This document shows positions 1-6,380 of a stretch of DNA of 8,851 nucleotides, in pieces. The stretch is from DAIOGN01 sp036745245 (GTDB taxonomy: Bacteria; Zixibacteria; MSB-5A5; JAUVRN01). The notes beneath the pieces were generated by a model, which searched no databases, was not told the origin of the DNA, and saw nothing but the letters and a program-made list of their open reading frames with translations. The translations under genes and the position numbers were made by a program. How positions within the stretch are numbered: position 1 is the first letter of the stretch; the number at the start of each line of letters is the position of its first letter. Where the stretch lies: contig DAIOGN010000127.1 of the NCBI GenBank assembly GCA_036745245.1, positions 1 to 8,851 on the forward strand, given 5' to 3'.

Positions 1-2
1 AC

Positions 3-1178
3 AACGAAGTCATGTCTGCCATCGACAAGCAGTTCACGTACAACGCGGAGGCCGGCGAAGTGGGGACGCTCCTGGGCGACTCCTCGCTGCTCTTCATCCA
101 GAACCGGCTGCGCGCACGCGTGTCGGGCACCGTGGAGGGACTGGAAGGCAACCTTCGCCTCCTGTCGTCCCTGGGAATCCGCCCCGACGGCAAAGGCCAG
201 CTGAAGATCGACGAAAGCAAACTCGACAAGGCGGTGGGAGAAAACTGGGAGGCCGTGCGTTCGCTGTTTTCCCGCACGGGCGGCAGTTCCAACAAGCTCA
301 TCACGTTCGTCTCGGCCACCTCCGGCACGCGCAACACGCAAACCGGTTACGACATCGACATTACGCAGGCCGCCACGCGCGGTAGCTACGTCGGCAAGAC
401 CATCGCGGATCCTGCCGCCACGCCGCTAACGATTTCGGCGGGCAGCAACACGCTGGTGGTGAGCGCCGACGGCGTCACCTCTGAAACCATCACCCTTACC
501 GCCAAGACGTATGCAACCGGCGCCGATCTGGCGGCCGAGTTGCAATCCAAAATCGACGCCGACACCAAACTGGCCGGCCGCGGCATCAAGGTGGAGTGGG
601 TGGCCGGAACCGGCCTGGGGCACCTGCTCCTCACGTCCGGCTCGTTCGGAGAAAGCTCCGCGGTCTCGGTGGCGGCCGGCCCCACGGGCTCGGCAGCGGA
701 TGCGCTGGGCCTGTCGGGAGCGACTGTCGTGAAGGGGCTCAACGTGGCCGGCACGATCAATGGCGAGCAGGCCAAAGGGATCGGCCAGCTTCTCACGGGC
801 GACGACAAGAACAAGACCACCTCGGGGCTCGTTCTGAAGGTGGAGATTTCGGCCGACCAGCTCGGGGCCGGGGCCGAAGGTCGAATCACCTACACCCGTG
901 GCGTGGCCGCGGCGCTCGACTCCGAACTGGAAGCCCTCACCGACTCCCAGCAGGGCTTCGTGCGCGCGCGCCGCAAAGGGGTGGAGTCGCAGATTGCCGA
1001 CATTCAGGACCAGATCCAGCGGTTCGACACCCGCCTTCTCATCCGTCGTGCAGCTTTGCTTCGCAAGTTCACCGCCATGGAGGAGGCGATCGGGCAGTTT
1101 CAGAATCAGAGCGCCTGGCTTCAGAGTCAGATCGGGGCTCTGTCCTCGCAGTACGGCAAGATCGGCGCGAAGAAGTAA
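3..1178 (+). CDS. fliD: Flagellar filament cap protein FliD, C-terminal part (5' truncated)
   Basis: FliD forms the pentameric cap at the filament tip and helps flagellin subunits fold into place outside the cell. The reading frame is open to the window edge (Asn-Glu-Val precede the first Met at 12), so that Met is internal and the N-terminal part is missing. What remains (about 391 residues) reads as the FliD C-terminal region. Counting from Met12, there is a Leu/Gly-Asp-Ser segment with a Gln-Asn-Arg-Leu helix near residues 20-35. A flagellin hook-IN-like insert rich in Thr, Ala and Gly follows at about 115-225. The family signature Val-Ala-Gly-Thr-Ile-Asn-Gly is at 245-251. The C-terminal coiled coil spans about 298-380, with the usual Gln/Ser-rich end (QNQSAWLQSQI). 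No N-terminal start or promoter is visible. fliS follows 5 nt later, the usual order. Identity is secure from the C-terminal domain and the neighbours. Confidence 0.93.
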   Translation, partial: NEVMSAIDKQFTYNAEAGEVGTLLGDSSLLFIQNRLRARVSGTVEGLEGNLRLLSSLGIRPDGKGQLKIDESKLDKAVGENWEAVRSLFSRTGGSSNKLITFVSATSGTRNTQTGYDIDITQAATRGSYVGKTIADPAATPLTISAGSNTLVVSADGVTSETITLTAKTYATGADLAAELQSKIDADTKLAGRGIKVEWVAGTGLGHLLLTSGSFGESSAVSVAAGPTGSAADALGLSGATVVKGLNVAGTINGEQAKGIGQLLTGDDKNKTTSGLVLKVEISADQLGAGAEGRITYTRGVAAALDSELEALTDSQQGFVRARRKGVESQIADIQDQIQRFDTRLLIRRAALLRKFTAMEEAIGQFQNQSAWLQSQIGALSSQYGKIGAKK

Positions 1179-1183
1179 TCGCC

Positions 1184-1600
1184 ATGAAGAACTCAAGCGC
1201 CTACCGGTCCCAGAGCCTGCAGAACGCCACCGGCCCTCAGCTGGTGGAGGCCTGCTTTCGCGAGGCTCGCGTACAACTTGCCCACGTCCGGCGAAACCTC
1301 GAAGCCGGCACGACGGCCTCCACGTACGAGCCGCTCGAACGCGTCCGAAAGATCTACACGCATCTGTACAGCACGCTCGACCTCGAGGCGGGCGGCGATC
1401 TGGCGCAGCGCCTGCAGGCCCTGTACGCCTTCGTCATCGAGACCACGCTCGAGATCTCGTCCACCTACGACGAGGGGACTCTGGCCACTCTCGACAAGAT
1501 CAACACCGACATGCTCAACGCCTGGTCACACGTGGCGCACCGTGAATGGCCCGCGACGGCGGCCCGGATCCCGACGGGCCCCTTCCAGGTGCGCGCCTGA
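1184..1600 (+). CDS. fliS: Flagellin export chaperone FliS
   Basis: FliS binds the C-terminal disordered region of flagellin in the cytoplasm, prevents premature polymerisation and delivers it to the export gate. The product is 138 residues, close to the family's usual 120-140. It starts with the typical Tyr-rich N-terminus (AYRSQSLQNATGPQLVEACF, residues 6-25). A helix-rich body follows, containing YEPLERVRKIYTHLYSTLDLEAGGDLA (48-74), which matches the conserved FliS pattern of a helix, then a Leu-Asp-x-Glu-x-Gly-Gly turn. It ends with an Asp-Met-Leu-Asn-Ala-Trp helix near 109-114. The ATG at 1184 is chosen because the protein aligns with the family from its first residues. Only a weak purine stretch (GAAGAAG) precedes it, so translation may be coupled to fliD, which stops 5 nt upstream. 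The next gene overlaps its stop codon. Confidence 0.92.
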   Translation: MKNSSAYRSQSLQNATGPQLVEACFREARVQLAHVRRNLEAGTTASTYEPLERVRKIYTHLYSTLDLEAGGDLAQRLQALYAFVIETTLEISSTYDEGTLATLDKINTDMLNAWSHVAHREWPATAARIPTGPFQVRA

Positions 1601-2052
1601 TGGACTACGATGCCTGTCGTGAGTTGCAGCGGGAGCTGGTGTACCGCCTCAAACGGGAATTGACTTTCTATCGCTCGCTTTACGTACTTATTCAAAGGCA
1701 ACGCGACGCGGCGCTGCGCGGCGACGAGGCCGAACTGGCGCAGTCTTACGGCGAGCTCGACACCATCCTGGCAGGCCTGAGGGAGAGCCAGTTCGCCATC
1801 TCGGTGCTCAAGGACAAGGAGCCCGAACTCTTCGCAAAGGCCAGCCGCGTGGACCCGGTGCCTGAACTGGTGGCGGCGGCGCACGAAGTGCTGGAGGCAG
1901 CCAAGACGGCCCTCGAGGAGGGCCAGCGGGCCGCCCGGCAGCACTATCGTAAGCTTCAGGCAGAGCTGGCCCGGCTGGGCCGGGAGGACGAAGCCCTCAA
2001 GGCGTACCAGTCCGCTCAGAGCCCCGGCCGATTGTTGGACGGAACTCGTTGA
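1600..2052 (+). CDS. FlgN/FliT-like flagellar export chaperone
   Basis: The product has 150 residues and is almost entirely helical and charged, with no signal peptide or membrane segment. Residues 8-60 (RELQRELVYRLKRELTFYRS, then a Gln-Arg-Gln-Arg-Asp-Ala-Ala-Leu segment and a run of Leu/Glu heptads) resemble the first helix of FlgN-family chaperones. In that family a Tyr-x-x-Leu helix is followed by a 'glutamine/arginine then acidic' helix. FlgN holds the hook-filament junction proteins FlgK and FlgL; FliT holds FliD. The position between fliS and flgM fits either: fliT often follows fliS, whereas flgN often neighbours flgM. The ATG at 1600 overlaps the fliS stop as TGATG, implying translational coupling, and gives the best start; open frame upstream of it is fliS shadow. 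Family assignment rests on helix pattern and context rather than on a diagnostic motif, so I leave the symbol blank. Confidence 0.7.
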   Translation: MDYDACRELQRELVYRLKRELTFYRSLYVLIQRQRDAALRGDEAELAQSYGELDTILAGLRESQFAISVLKDKEPELFAKASRVDPVPELVAAAHEVLEAAKTALEEGQRAARQHYRKLQAELARLGREDEALKAYQSAQSPGRLLDGTR

Positions 2053-2116
2053 TTTCGGTCGACGGAGCCTCAAGGGAACGGCGATCTCTTCCGACATTAT
2101 GTAACAGAGGAACCAG

Positions 2117-2458
2117 ATGAAGGTTGATCCCGCAGGGAAGCTGCCCGGTTTGAGTTCCAAGCCGGAAATGCAGAAGGCGGAACCGGCAAACGTGACGCCG
2201 CCCGCCGACAAGGTGGAGATCTCGGGGAGTGCCCCGAGAGGCGCCACGTACGGGCGCTTTCCCGTGGATACGTCGCCTTCGAGTTCCTCGTCGGAGGTGT
2301 CCATGGTTGCCGACGCTCGCGCGCAGAAATTGGCAGAGATCCGGTCGCGCGTGGAATCGGGCGCTTACAATTCGCGCGAGATGATCGAAAAGGTGGTCGA
2401 CCGGCTGCTTTCCTCGTGGAAGCTCGGGTCCAAGGGAAGCCCGGATGCCAACGCCTGA
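2117..2458 (+). CDS. flgM: Anti-sigma-28 factor FlgM
   Basis: FlgM holds sigma-28 (FliA) inactive until the hook-basal body is complete, after which it is secreted and late genes are released. The 113-residue product has both family hallmarks. An Asp-Lys-Val-Glu-Ile-Ser motif (31-36) follows a disordered, Pro/Lys-rich N-terminus suited to export. A C-terminal sigma-binding region (64-99) carries Ala-Asp-Ala-Arg-Ala-Gln-Lys-Leu-Ala-Glu-Ile-Arg, Glu-Ser-Gly-Ala-Tyr-Asn (80-85), and a closing helix MIEKVVDRLL. A serine run (SPSSSSSE, 53-60) links the two. It is slightly longer than enterobacterial FlgM (about 97). The ATG at 2117 is preceded by AGAGG at 2106-2110 with 6 nt spacing. A 64-nt gap separates it from the chaperone gene, and its last 14 nt overlap the HDOD gene. 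A matching sigma-28 gene is not in the window. Confidence 0.9.
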   Translation: MKVDPAGKLPGLSSKPEMQKAEPANVTPPADKVEISGSAPRGATYGRFPVDTSPSSSSSEVSMVADARAQKLAEIRSRVESGAYNSREMIEKVVDRLLSSWKLGSKGSPDANA

Positions 2459-3344
2459 CAGCGCGCAGACGTCCAGTCAGGATCGGGCCGCCCTCCTCAT
2501 CGAAGACATCCGCGACCTGCCCACGCCGCCTCTGGTGTTTACGCAGATCGTGAAGGTGGTCGACGACCCCGACACGTCCGCCTACGAAGTGGCGGCCATC
2601 ATTGCCGAAGATCCGGCCATGTCGGCCAAGGTGCTGCGCATCACCAATTCCGCATTCTATGGTCTGTCGGGCACCGTGACGTCGGTGAAGCAGGCCGTGG
2701 TCATCATCGGGCTCAACGGCGTCAAGTCGCTCGTGGTGTCCACCTCGGTCATCGACATGTTCAAGGGCGACCGCGTGGGCCGGGAGTTTCAGGATCTGTT
2801 CTGGCGGCATTCGCTGGCTGCGGCGTTCGGCTGCCGCATGCTCATGCGCACGCTGCGCCCCGGAGACTTCGGCGCGAGCGAGCTGGCCTTCTCCACCGGC
2901 CTGTTGCACGACATCGGCAAGATGGTGATGTACATGACGGCGCCCGAGGCGTGCCAGCGCATCTTCGCCGCGCACGGCACCCCGGACGATGAACTGCGTT
3001 CCGAGCGGGAGGCGTTCGGCTGCACCCACCTCGAGGTGGGAGACAAGCTCACGAAAAAGTGGAATCTGCCCGCGGAACTGTCGGCCGCGATCGCCCATCA
3101 TCACGTGCCCATGAGCCAGGAAGGCGAGGGGTGCCACCTCACCGACGTGCTTCACGTGGCCGATGCGCTGGCCTACCACCTGCTGGCCAACGGCGCTCAG
3201 GAGGTCACCGCGCCGAGGATCGACCCTTCCGTGTTCGAGCGGTCGGGCCTCAAGCTGGAAGCGGCCGGCGAATACATGGATATGATGAAGGCCGAATACC
3301 TGCAGGCCGAGACCTTCCTGAACATGGCCCGGGGCGCGGCCTAG
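2445..3344 (+). CDS. HDOD-domain signalling protein
   Basis: The 299-residue protein is a stand-alone HDOD domain, a relative of HD-GYP and HD phosphohydrolases found in bacterial signalling and often tied to motility or cyclic-nucleotide control. The domain runs from about 22 to 225. It opens with the typical Leu-Pro-Thr-Pro-Pro motif (25-29). Next comes Ile-Ala-Glu-Asp-Pro-Ala-Met-Ser-Ala-Lys-Val-Leu-Arg (53-65), the Asn-Ser-Ala-Phe-Tyr-Gly turn (68-73), and the Trp-Arg-His-Ser-Leu motif (120-124). Gly-Leu-Leu-His-Asp-Ile-Gly-Lys (152-159) and a His-His-His cluster (218-220) follow. His122, His155, Asp156 and the late histidines are kept, although many HDOD members lose catalysis, so enzymatic activity is undetermined. 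The ATG at 2445 lies within flgM (14-nt overlap) and has an AAGGGA ribosome site at 2432-2437. It therefore belongs to the flagellar operon. No receiver or GGDEF domain is attached. Confidence 0.88.
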   Translation: MPTPDSAQTSSQDRAALLIEDIRDLPTPPLVFTQIVKVVDDPDTSAYEVAAIIAEDPAMSAKVLRITNSAFYGLSGTVTSVKQAVVIIGLNGVKSLVVSTSVIDMFKGDRVGREFQDLFWRHSLAAAFGCRMLMRTLRPGDFGASELAFSTGLLHDIGKMVMYMTAPEACQRIFAAHGTPDDELRSEREAFGCTHLEVGDKLTKKWNLPAELSAAIAHHHVPMSQEGEGCHLTDVLHVADALAYHLLANGAQEVTAPRIDPSVFERSGLKLEAAGEYMDMMKAEYLQAETFLNMARGAA

Positions 3345-3366
3345 ACGGCTACGCGCACCTTTGGTA

Positions 3367-3395
3367 TTGACTCAGCGGGCGCGGCCCGATATGCT
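3367..3395 (+). promoter_or_regulatory. Sigma-70-type promoter for the tRNA-Val gene
   Basis: TTGACT (3367-3372) and TATGCT (3390-3395) are separated by exactly 17 nt, each one or two bases off the consensus. Transcription would begin near 3402, giving a 5' leader of roughly 55 nt ahead of the mature tRNA. The site lies in the 114-nt intergenic gap after the HDOD stop, which fits an independent start point between the flagellar and translation clusters. The leader contains a GC palindrome at 3415-3426. Confidence 0.6.
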
Positions 3396-3458
3396 TTCGA
3401 TACGGCTCCGGCCAGCCGCCGGCGGCCCCACAGACTTATGACCTACTCACATTCCAAC

Positions 3459-3535
<77 letters not shown>

Positions 3536-3658
3536 TGGATCGTCCGTTCCGCATTCGCATTCTTGGTTCAAGCTTCCGTGCAACTCGCTGATTCCAGCTC
3601 CCTGTTCTCGCTGTGAGCTGTTTCTCCCACCCGGGGTCCTGTCGATTTGACTGTGCGT

Positions 3659-3685
3659 GCGCCCTGGGCGTCTGGCCGCGCGGCC
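3659..3685 (+). promoter_or_regulatory. GC-rich hairpins in the thrS leader (possible translational control region)
   Basis: Two small inverted repeats lie directly before thrS. CGCC/GGCG (3660-3663 with 3667-3670, 3-nt loop) is extended by a G-T pair. The 12-nt perfect palindrome GGCCGCGCGGCC (3674-3685) can form GGCC/GGCC with a GCGC loop. The second ends 8 nt before the ATG and occupies the place where a Shine-Dalgarno sequence would be expected; none is visible. In E. coli, ThrRS represses its own mRNA by binding tRNA-like hairpins upstream of the start. Whether this leader works the same way is inference, and in GC-rich DNA such palindromes also arise by chance. Confidence 0.3.
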
Positions 3686-3693
3686 TGTAACGC

Positions 3694-5618
3694 ATGCAGA
3701 TCCTTCTTCCCGACGGCAGCACTCGGCAGGTGAAATCGGGCGAAACAGGCGCGGGCCTGGCGTCCGAAATTGGTCCCGGGCTGGCTCGCGCAGCCCTGGC
3801 CCTGTCCATGAACGGCCGGGTGCGCGACCTCTTCACTCCTCTGGAGGACGGCGCACAGGTATCGATCCTCACGTTCAACGACCCGCGCGGGCGCGAGGTG
3901 TTCTGGCACTCCACGGCGCACGTCATGGCGCAGGCCGTGCGCGACCTCTTTCCGGAGACACGTCTCGCGATCGGCCCCCCCATCGAGGAGGGCTTCTACT
4001 ACGACTTCGACCGCCCCACGCCCTTTTCCCCGCCCGACCTGGAGGCCATCGAATCGCGCATGGCCGAAATCGTGAAAGGCGATCACACGTTTGCCTGCCG
4101 CGAACTCCCCGTGGGCGAGGCGCGCACGAAACTGGAAGCGGAAAAGGAACCCTACAAGCTGGAAATCCTGCGCGATCTGCCCGCGGGCGAGCGCATCACC
4201 TTCTACACGCACGACACCTTCACCGATCTCTGCCGCGGTCCGCATATCCCTTCCACCGGCAAAATCAAGGCGTTCAAGCTCACGTCCATCGCCGGGGCCT
4301 ACTGGCGGGGCGACTCAACGCGCCCCATGCTGCAGCGCATTTACGGGGTGTCGTATCCCGACAGAAAGCAGCTCGACGAATACCTCAAGCGCCTGGAAGA
4401 GGCCAAGAAGCGGGATCACCGCAAGCTCGGGAAGGAACTCGACCTGTTCTCCCTGCACGAGGAGGCCGGTCCGGGTCTGGTGTTCTGGCATCCCAAAGGG
4501 GCGCGCATCCGCGGAGTCGTGGAAGACTACTGGCGAGCCCGCCACTACGAAGGCGGCTACGAGCTGGTGTATTCGCCGCATGTGGCCAAGACGGGCCTGT
4601 GGGACACGTCGGGACACACGGGCTTTTACAAGGAGAGCATGTTCGCTCCCATGGAGGTGGATGAAATCACCTACCAGTTGAAGCCCATGNNNNNNNNNNC
4701 ATGTACAAGTCGTCCCTGCGGTCGTACCGCGATCTGCCCATCCGGTGGGCGGAGCTCGGCACCGTGTACCGCTACGAACTTCCCGGTGTGCTGCACGGGC
4801 TGTTGCGCGTGCGCGGCTTCACCCAGGACGACGCGCACCTGTTCTGTACCCCGGAGCAGATGGAGAGCGAAATTCGCGGCGTGCTCGACTTCACTCTCTC
4901 CATGTTGCGCGACTTTGGATTTCACGATTACAAAATCATGCTCTCCACCCGGCCCGAGAAGTCGGTGGGCGAACTCGCCGACTGGGACTCGGCGGAGGCG
5001 GCCTTGAAGGCGGCGCTCGAAGGCGCCGGGCTCGAGTACGGCGTGGACGCCGGCGGGGGCGCGTTCTACGGGCCCAAGATCGACGTGCAGGTGAAGGACG
5101 TGATGGGCCGGGCCTGGCAGTGCTCCACGATTCAGTTCGATTTCAACCTGCCGAATCGGTTCGGGCTGGAATTCGTCGACAAAGACGGTCAGAGGCGCAG
5201 GCCCTTCATGGTGCACCGCGCACTGCTGGGATCGCTCGAGCGCTTCTTCGGCATTCTCATCGAACACTACGCGGGCGCGTTCCCGCTGTGGCTCGCTCCC
5301 GTGCAGGTGGCCGTGATCCCCATCACGGATCATCAGCTCGAGTATGCCCGCACCGTGGCGAAAACACTCCAGGGAGCGGGGCTGCGGGCCGAAGTGAACG
5401 ACAAAAACGACAAGCTCGGAGCAAAAATCCGTCACGAGGAAACACAGAAGGTGCCGGTCATGCTGGTGGTAGGCGCCCAGGAAGCCGAACAGGGGAAGGT
5501 GGCCGTGCGACGGCATGGCCTGGGAGACCTGGGCACGCTCACCGTGGACGAATGCGTCCGAAGCCTGACGGAAGAGAACCGGAGTCGACAGCCGGCTCCA
5601 GTCAGCCAAAAGGAGTAA
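3694..5618 (+). CDS. thrS: Threonine-tRNA ligase (interrupted by an assembly gap)
   Basis: ThrRS charges tRNA-Thr in the cytoplasm and removes mischarged serine. The TGS domain covers about residues 1-60. The editing domain has His-Ser-Thr-Ala-His (72-76) and Cys-Arg-Gly-Pro-His (180-184), the known editing-site residues. Tyr-Trp-Arg-Gly-Asp-Ser leads into the class II core. After Lys-Pro-Met332 the sequence is lost in ten N, and the frame resumes at ATG 4701 as MYKSSLRSYRDLP. If seven residues are missing, the downstream Asp-Asp-Ala-His has His385 and Val-His-Arg-Ala-Leu-Leu-Gly has His511, the same numbers as the E. coli zinc ligands. The C-terminal anticodon-binding domain begins near 540. 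The predicted full length is 644 residues (E. coli 642). The start at 3694 is fixed by an in-frame TAA at 3688. The apparent frameshift is an artefact of the gap, not a pseudogene. Confidence 0.95.
4690..4699. other. Assembly gap (10 N placeholder) inside thrS
   Basis: Ten undetermined bases lie between Lys-Pro-Met and Met-Tyr-Lys of ThrRS. The upstream frame (from 3694) and the downstream frame (ending at 5618) differ, so the true length cannot be 10. It must leave remainder 2 when divided by 3. The family has seven residues here (Asn-Cys-Pro-Gly-His-Val-Gln in E. coli), which requires 20 nt with the C at 4700 included as the last base of the seventh codon. Confidence 0.95.
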
Positions 5619-5625
5619 TCAAATT
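5611..5625 (+). promoter_or_regulatory. Ribosome binding site and AUU start codon of infC
   Basis: AGGAG (5611-5615) sits 7 nt before ATT (5623-5625) and overlaps the end of thrS, whose stop TAA is 5616-5618. Translating from ATT gives Thr-Arg-Pro-Lys-Glu-Ile-Arg-Ile-Asn-Glu directly after the initiator, the expected IF3 N-terminus. AUU is a start codon that IF3 itself discriminates against, and it underlies negative autoregulation of infC in E. coli. The strong ribosome site here favours this start over the GTG codons at 5680 and 5683, which have no comparable spacing. Confidence 0.9.
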
Positions 5626-6135
5626 ACCAGACCCAAAGAAATCCGCATCAACGAGCGAATCCGGATCCCGGAGGTCCGGGTGGTGGATCAGAACGGCAAG
5701 CAACTGGGCGTGATCAACACACACGAGGCGCGCCGCATCGCCGAAGAGGCGGGTCTCGACCTGGTGGAGGTGGCCCCTACGGCGCGTCCCCCGGTGTGCC
5801 GGATCATGGACTTCGGGAAGTACAAGTACGAACAGGCCAAGAAGGCCAAGGAGTCCAAGAAGAAGCAGCACACGGTGGACCTCAAGGAGATGCGCTACCG
5901 CCCGAAGATCGAGGAGCACGATTTCGACTTCAAGACCCGGCACGTTCGGCAGTTTCTGCAGGACGGCAACAAGGTGCGTTGCTTCGTGCTGTTCCGGGGG
6001 CGGGAGCGGGCCCATACGGAGTTCGGGGCCCGGGTCCTGGCGAGGGTGGCCGAGGTTTTAAACGACGTGGCGCTGGTGGAGGCCCCCCCTCAATTAGAGG
6101 GAAAGAGCATGAATATGGTGCTTGCGCCCAAGTAG
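5623..6135 (+). CDS. infC: Translation initiation factor IF-3
   Basis: IF-3 binds the 30S subunit, keeps 50S off and checks the start codon and initiator tRNA. Read from the ATT at 5623, the protein has 170 residues (E. coli 180). The N-domain starts Thr-Arg-Pro-Lys-Glu-Ile-Arg-Ile-Asn-Glu-Arg-Ile-Arg and continues through Val-Val-Asp-Gln-Asn-Gly-Lys-Gln-Leu-Gly (20-29). Met-Asp-Phe-Gly-Lys-Tyr-Lys-Tyr-Glu (62-70) leads into the lysine-rich linker (70-82). The C-domain contains Lys-Glu-Met-Arg-Tyr-Arg-Pro-Lys-Ile (88-96), Asp-x-Asp-Phe-Lys-Thr-Arg (101-106), Phe-Arg-Gly-Arg-Glu-Arg (124-129), and ends Asn-Met-Val-Leu-Ala-Pro-Lys. A conventional start at GTG 5680 would delete 19 conserved residues. 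The gene directly follows thrS (4 nt between stop and start) and is 30 nt ahead of rpmI. Confidence 0.97.
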   Translation: MTRPKEIRINERIRIPEVRVVDQNGKQLGVINTHEARRIAEEAGLDLVEVAPTARPPVCRIMDFGKYKYEQAKKAKESKKKQHTVDLKEMRYRPKIEEHDFDFKTRHVRQFLQDGNKVRCFVLFRGRERAHTEFGARVLARVAEVLNDVALVEAPPQLEGKSMNMVLAPK

Positions 6136-6165
6136 CCCGAACCCGATATTGCCCAGTTCAAGGGT

Positions 6166-6372
6166 ATGCCAAAACTAAAAACCAACAAATCGGCAGCCAA
6201 ACGGCTGAAACGAACCGGGTCGGGCAAGCTCATGCGCAACAAGCAGGGGCGGCGCCACCTCCTCACGAGCAAGCCCCAGAAGCGCAAGCGCCACATGCGT
6301 AAGCAGGCTCCCGTGGCGCCCGGCATGACCAAGCGCATGAACGTCCTGGTGCCGTACCTCGACAACAACTAA
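6166..6372 (+). CDS. rpmI: Large ribosomal subunit protein bL35
   Basis: bL35 is a small basic protein of the 50S subunit. The 68-residue product starts Met-Pro-Lys-Leu-Lys-Thr-Asn-Lys-Ser-Ala-Ala-Lys-Arg, the standard opening. It contains the Thr-Gly-Ser-Gly-Lys motif (17-21) and the Arg-Arg-His-Leu-Leu-Thr-Ser-Lys motif (29-36), followed by the Lys/Arg-rich 'QKRKRHMRKQ' helix. Its length is within a few residues of the usual 64-66. The gene lies between infC and rplT, the almost universal arrangement. The start has a purine run AAGGG (6160-6164) only 1 nt from the ATG, too close for an ordinary ribosome site, so initiation may depend on coupling with infC or on mRNA structure. In E. coli this start is where L20 represses the rpmI-rplT pair; I do not see the corresponding pseudoknot here. 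Confidence 0.97.
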   Translation: MPKLKTNKSAAKRLKRTGSGKLMRNKQGRRHLLTSKPQKRKRHMRKQAPVAPGMTKRMNVLVPYLDNN

Positions 6373-6380
6373 GCCATCCT

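Noticed and set aside
596..1183. An N-terminal extension of FliS reaching back into fliD in the same frame.
   Set aside because: The extension is Arg/Gly-rich shadow sequence of fliD; the FliS homology begins at the ATG at 1184.
426..1196. Long minus-strand open frames opposite fliD, and similar ones opposite flgM-HDOD, thrS, pheS and pheT.
   Set aside because: They mirror well-supported genes in GC-rich DNA, where stop codons on the opposite strand are rare; their compositions (Arg, His, Gly, Pro rich) look like shadow frames.
3415..3426. GCCGCCGGCGGC palindrome between the HDOD gene and tRNA-Val as a terminator.
   Set aside because: It has no room for a loop without losing pairs and no T-tract; GC-rich palindromes are expected by chance here.
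3561..3575. Repeat of GGTTCAAG (3511-3518 and 3565-3572) as a remnant of a second tRNA or an attachment-site duplication.
   Set aside because: Only eight bases match, and the second copy has no pairing T stem or acceptor; a chance match is likely and no integrase or element is nearby.
3595..3625. CAGCTC/GAGCTG inverted repeat followed by TTTCTC as a terminator for tRNA-Val.
   Set aside because: Six pairs around a 14-nt loop with an interrupted T-tract is too weak to call a terminator; it is only mentioned as part of the thrS leader.
3647..3691. TTGACT at 3647-3652 as the -35 of a thrS promoter.
   Set aside because: At 16-18 nt spacing there is no acceptable -10 hexamer; TGTAAC at 3686 is 33 nt away.
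4701..5618. A separate gene starting at ATG 4701 with thrS as a split or pseudogene.
   Set aside because: The two pieces are contiguous parts of ThrRS, and the break coincides exactly with the N run; family alignment restores one frame.
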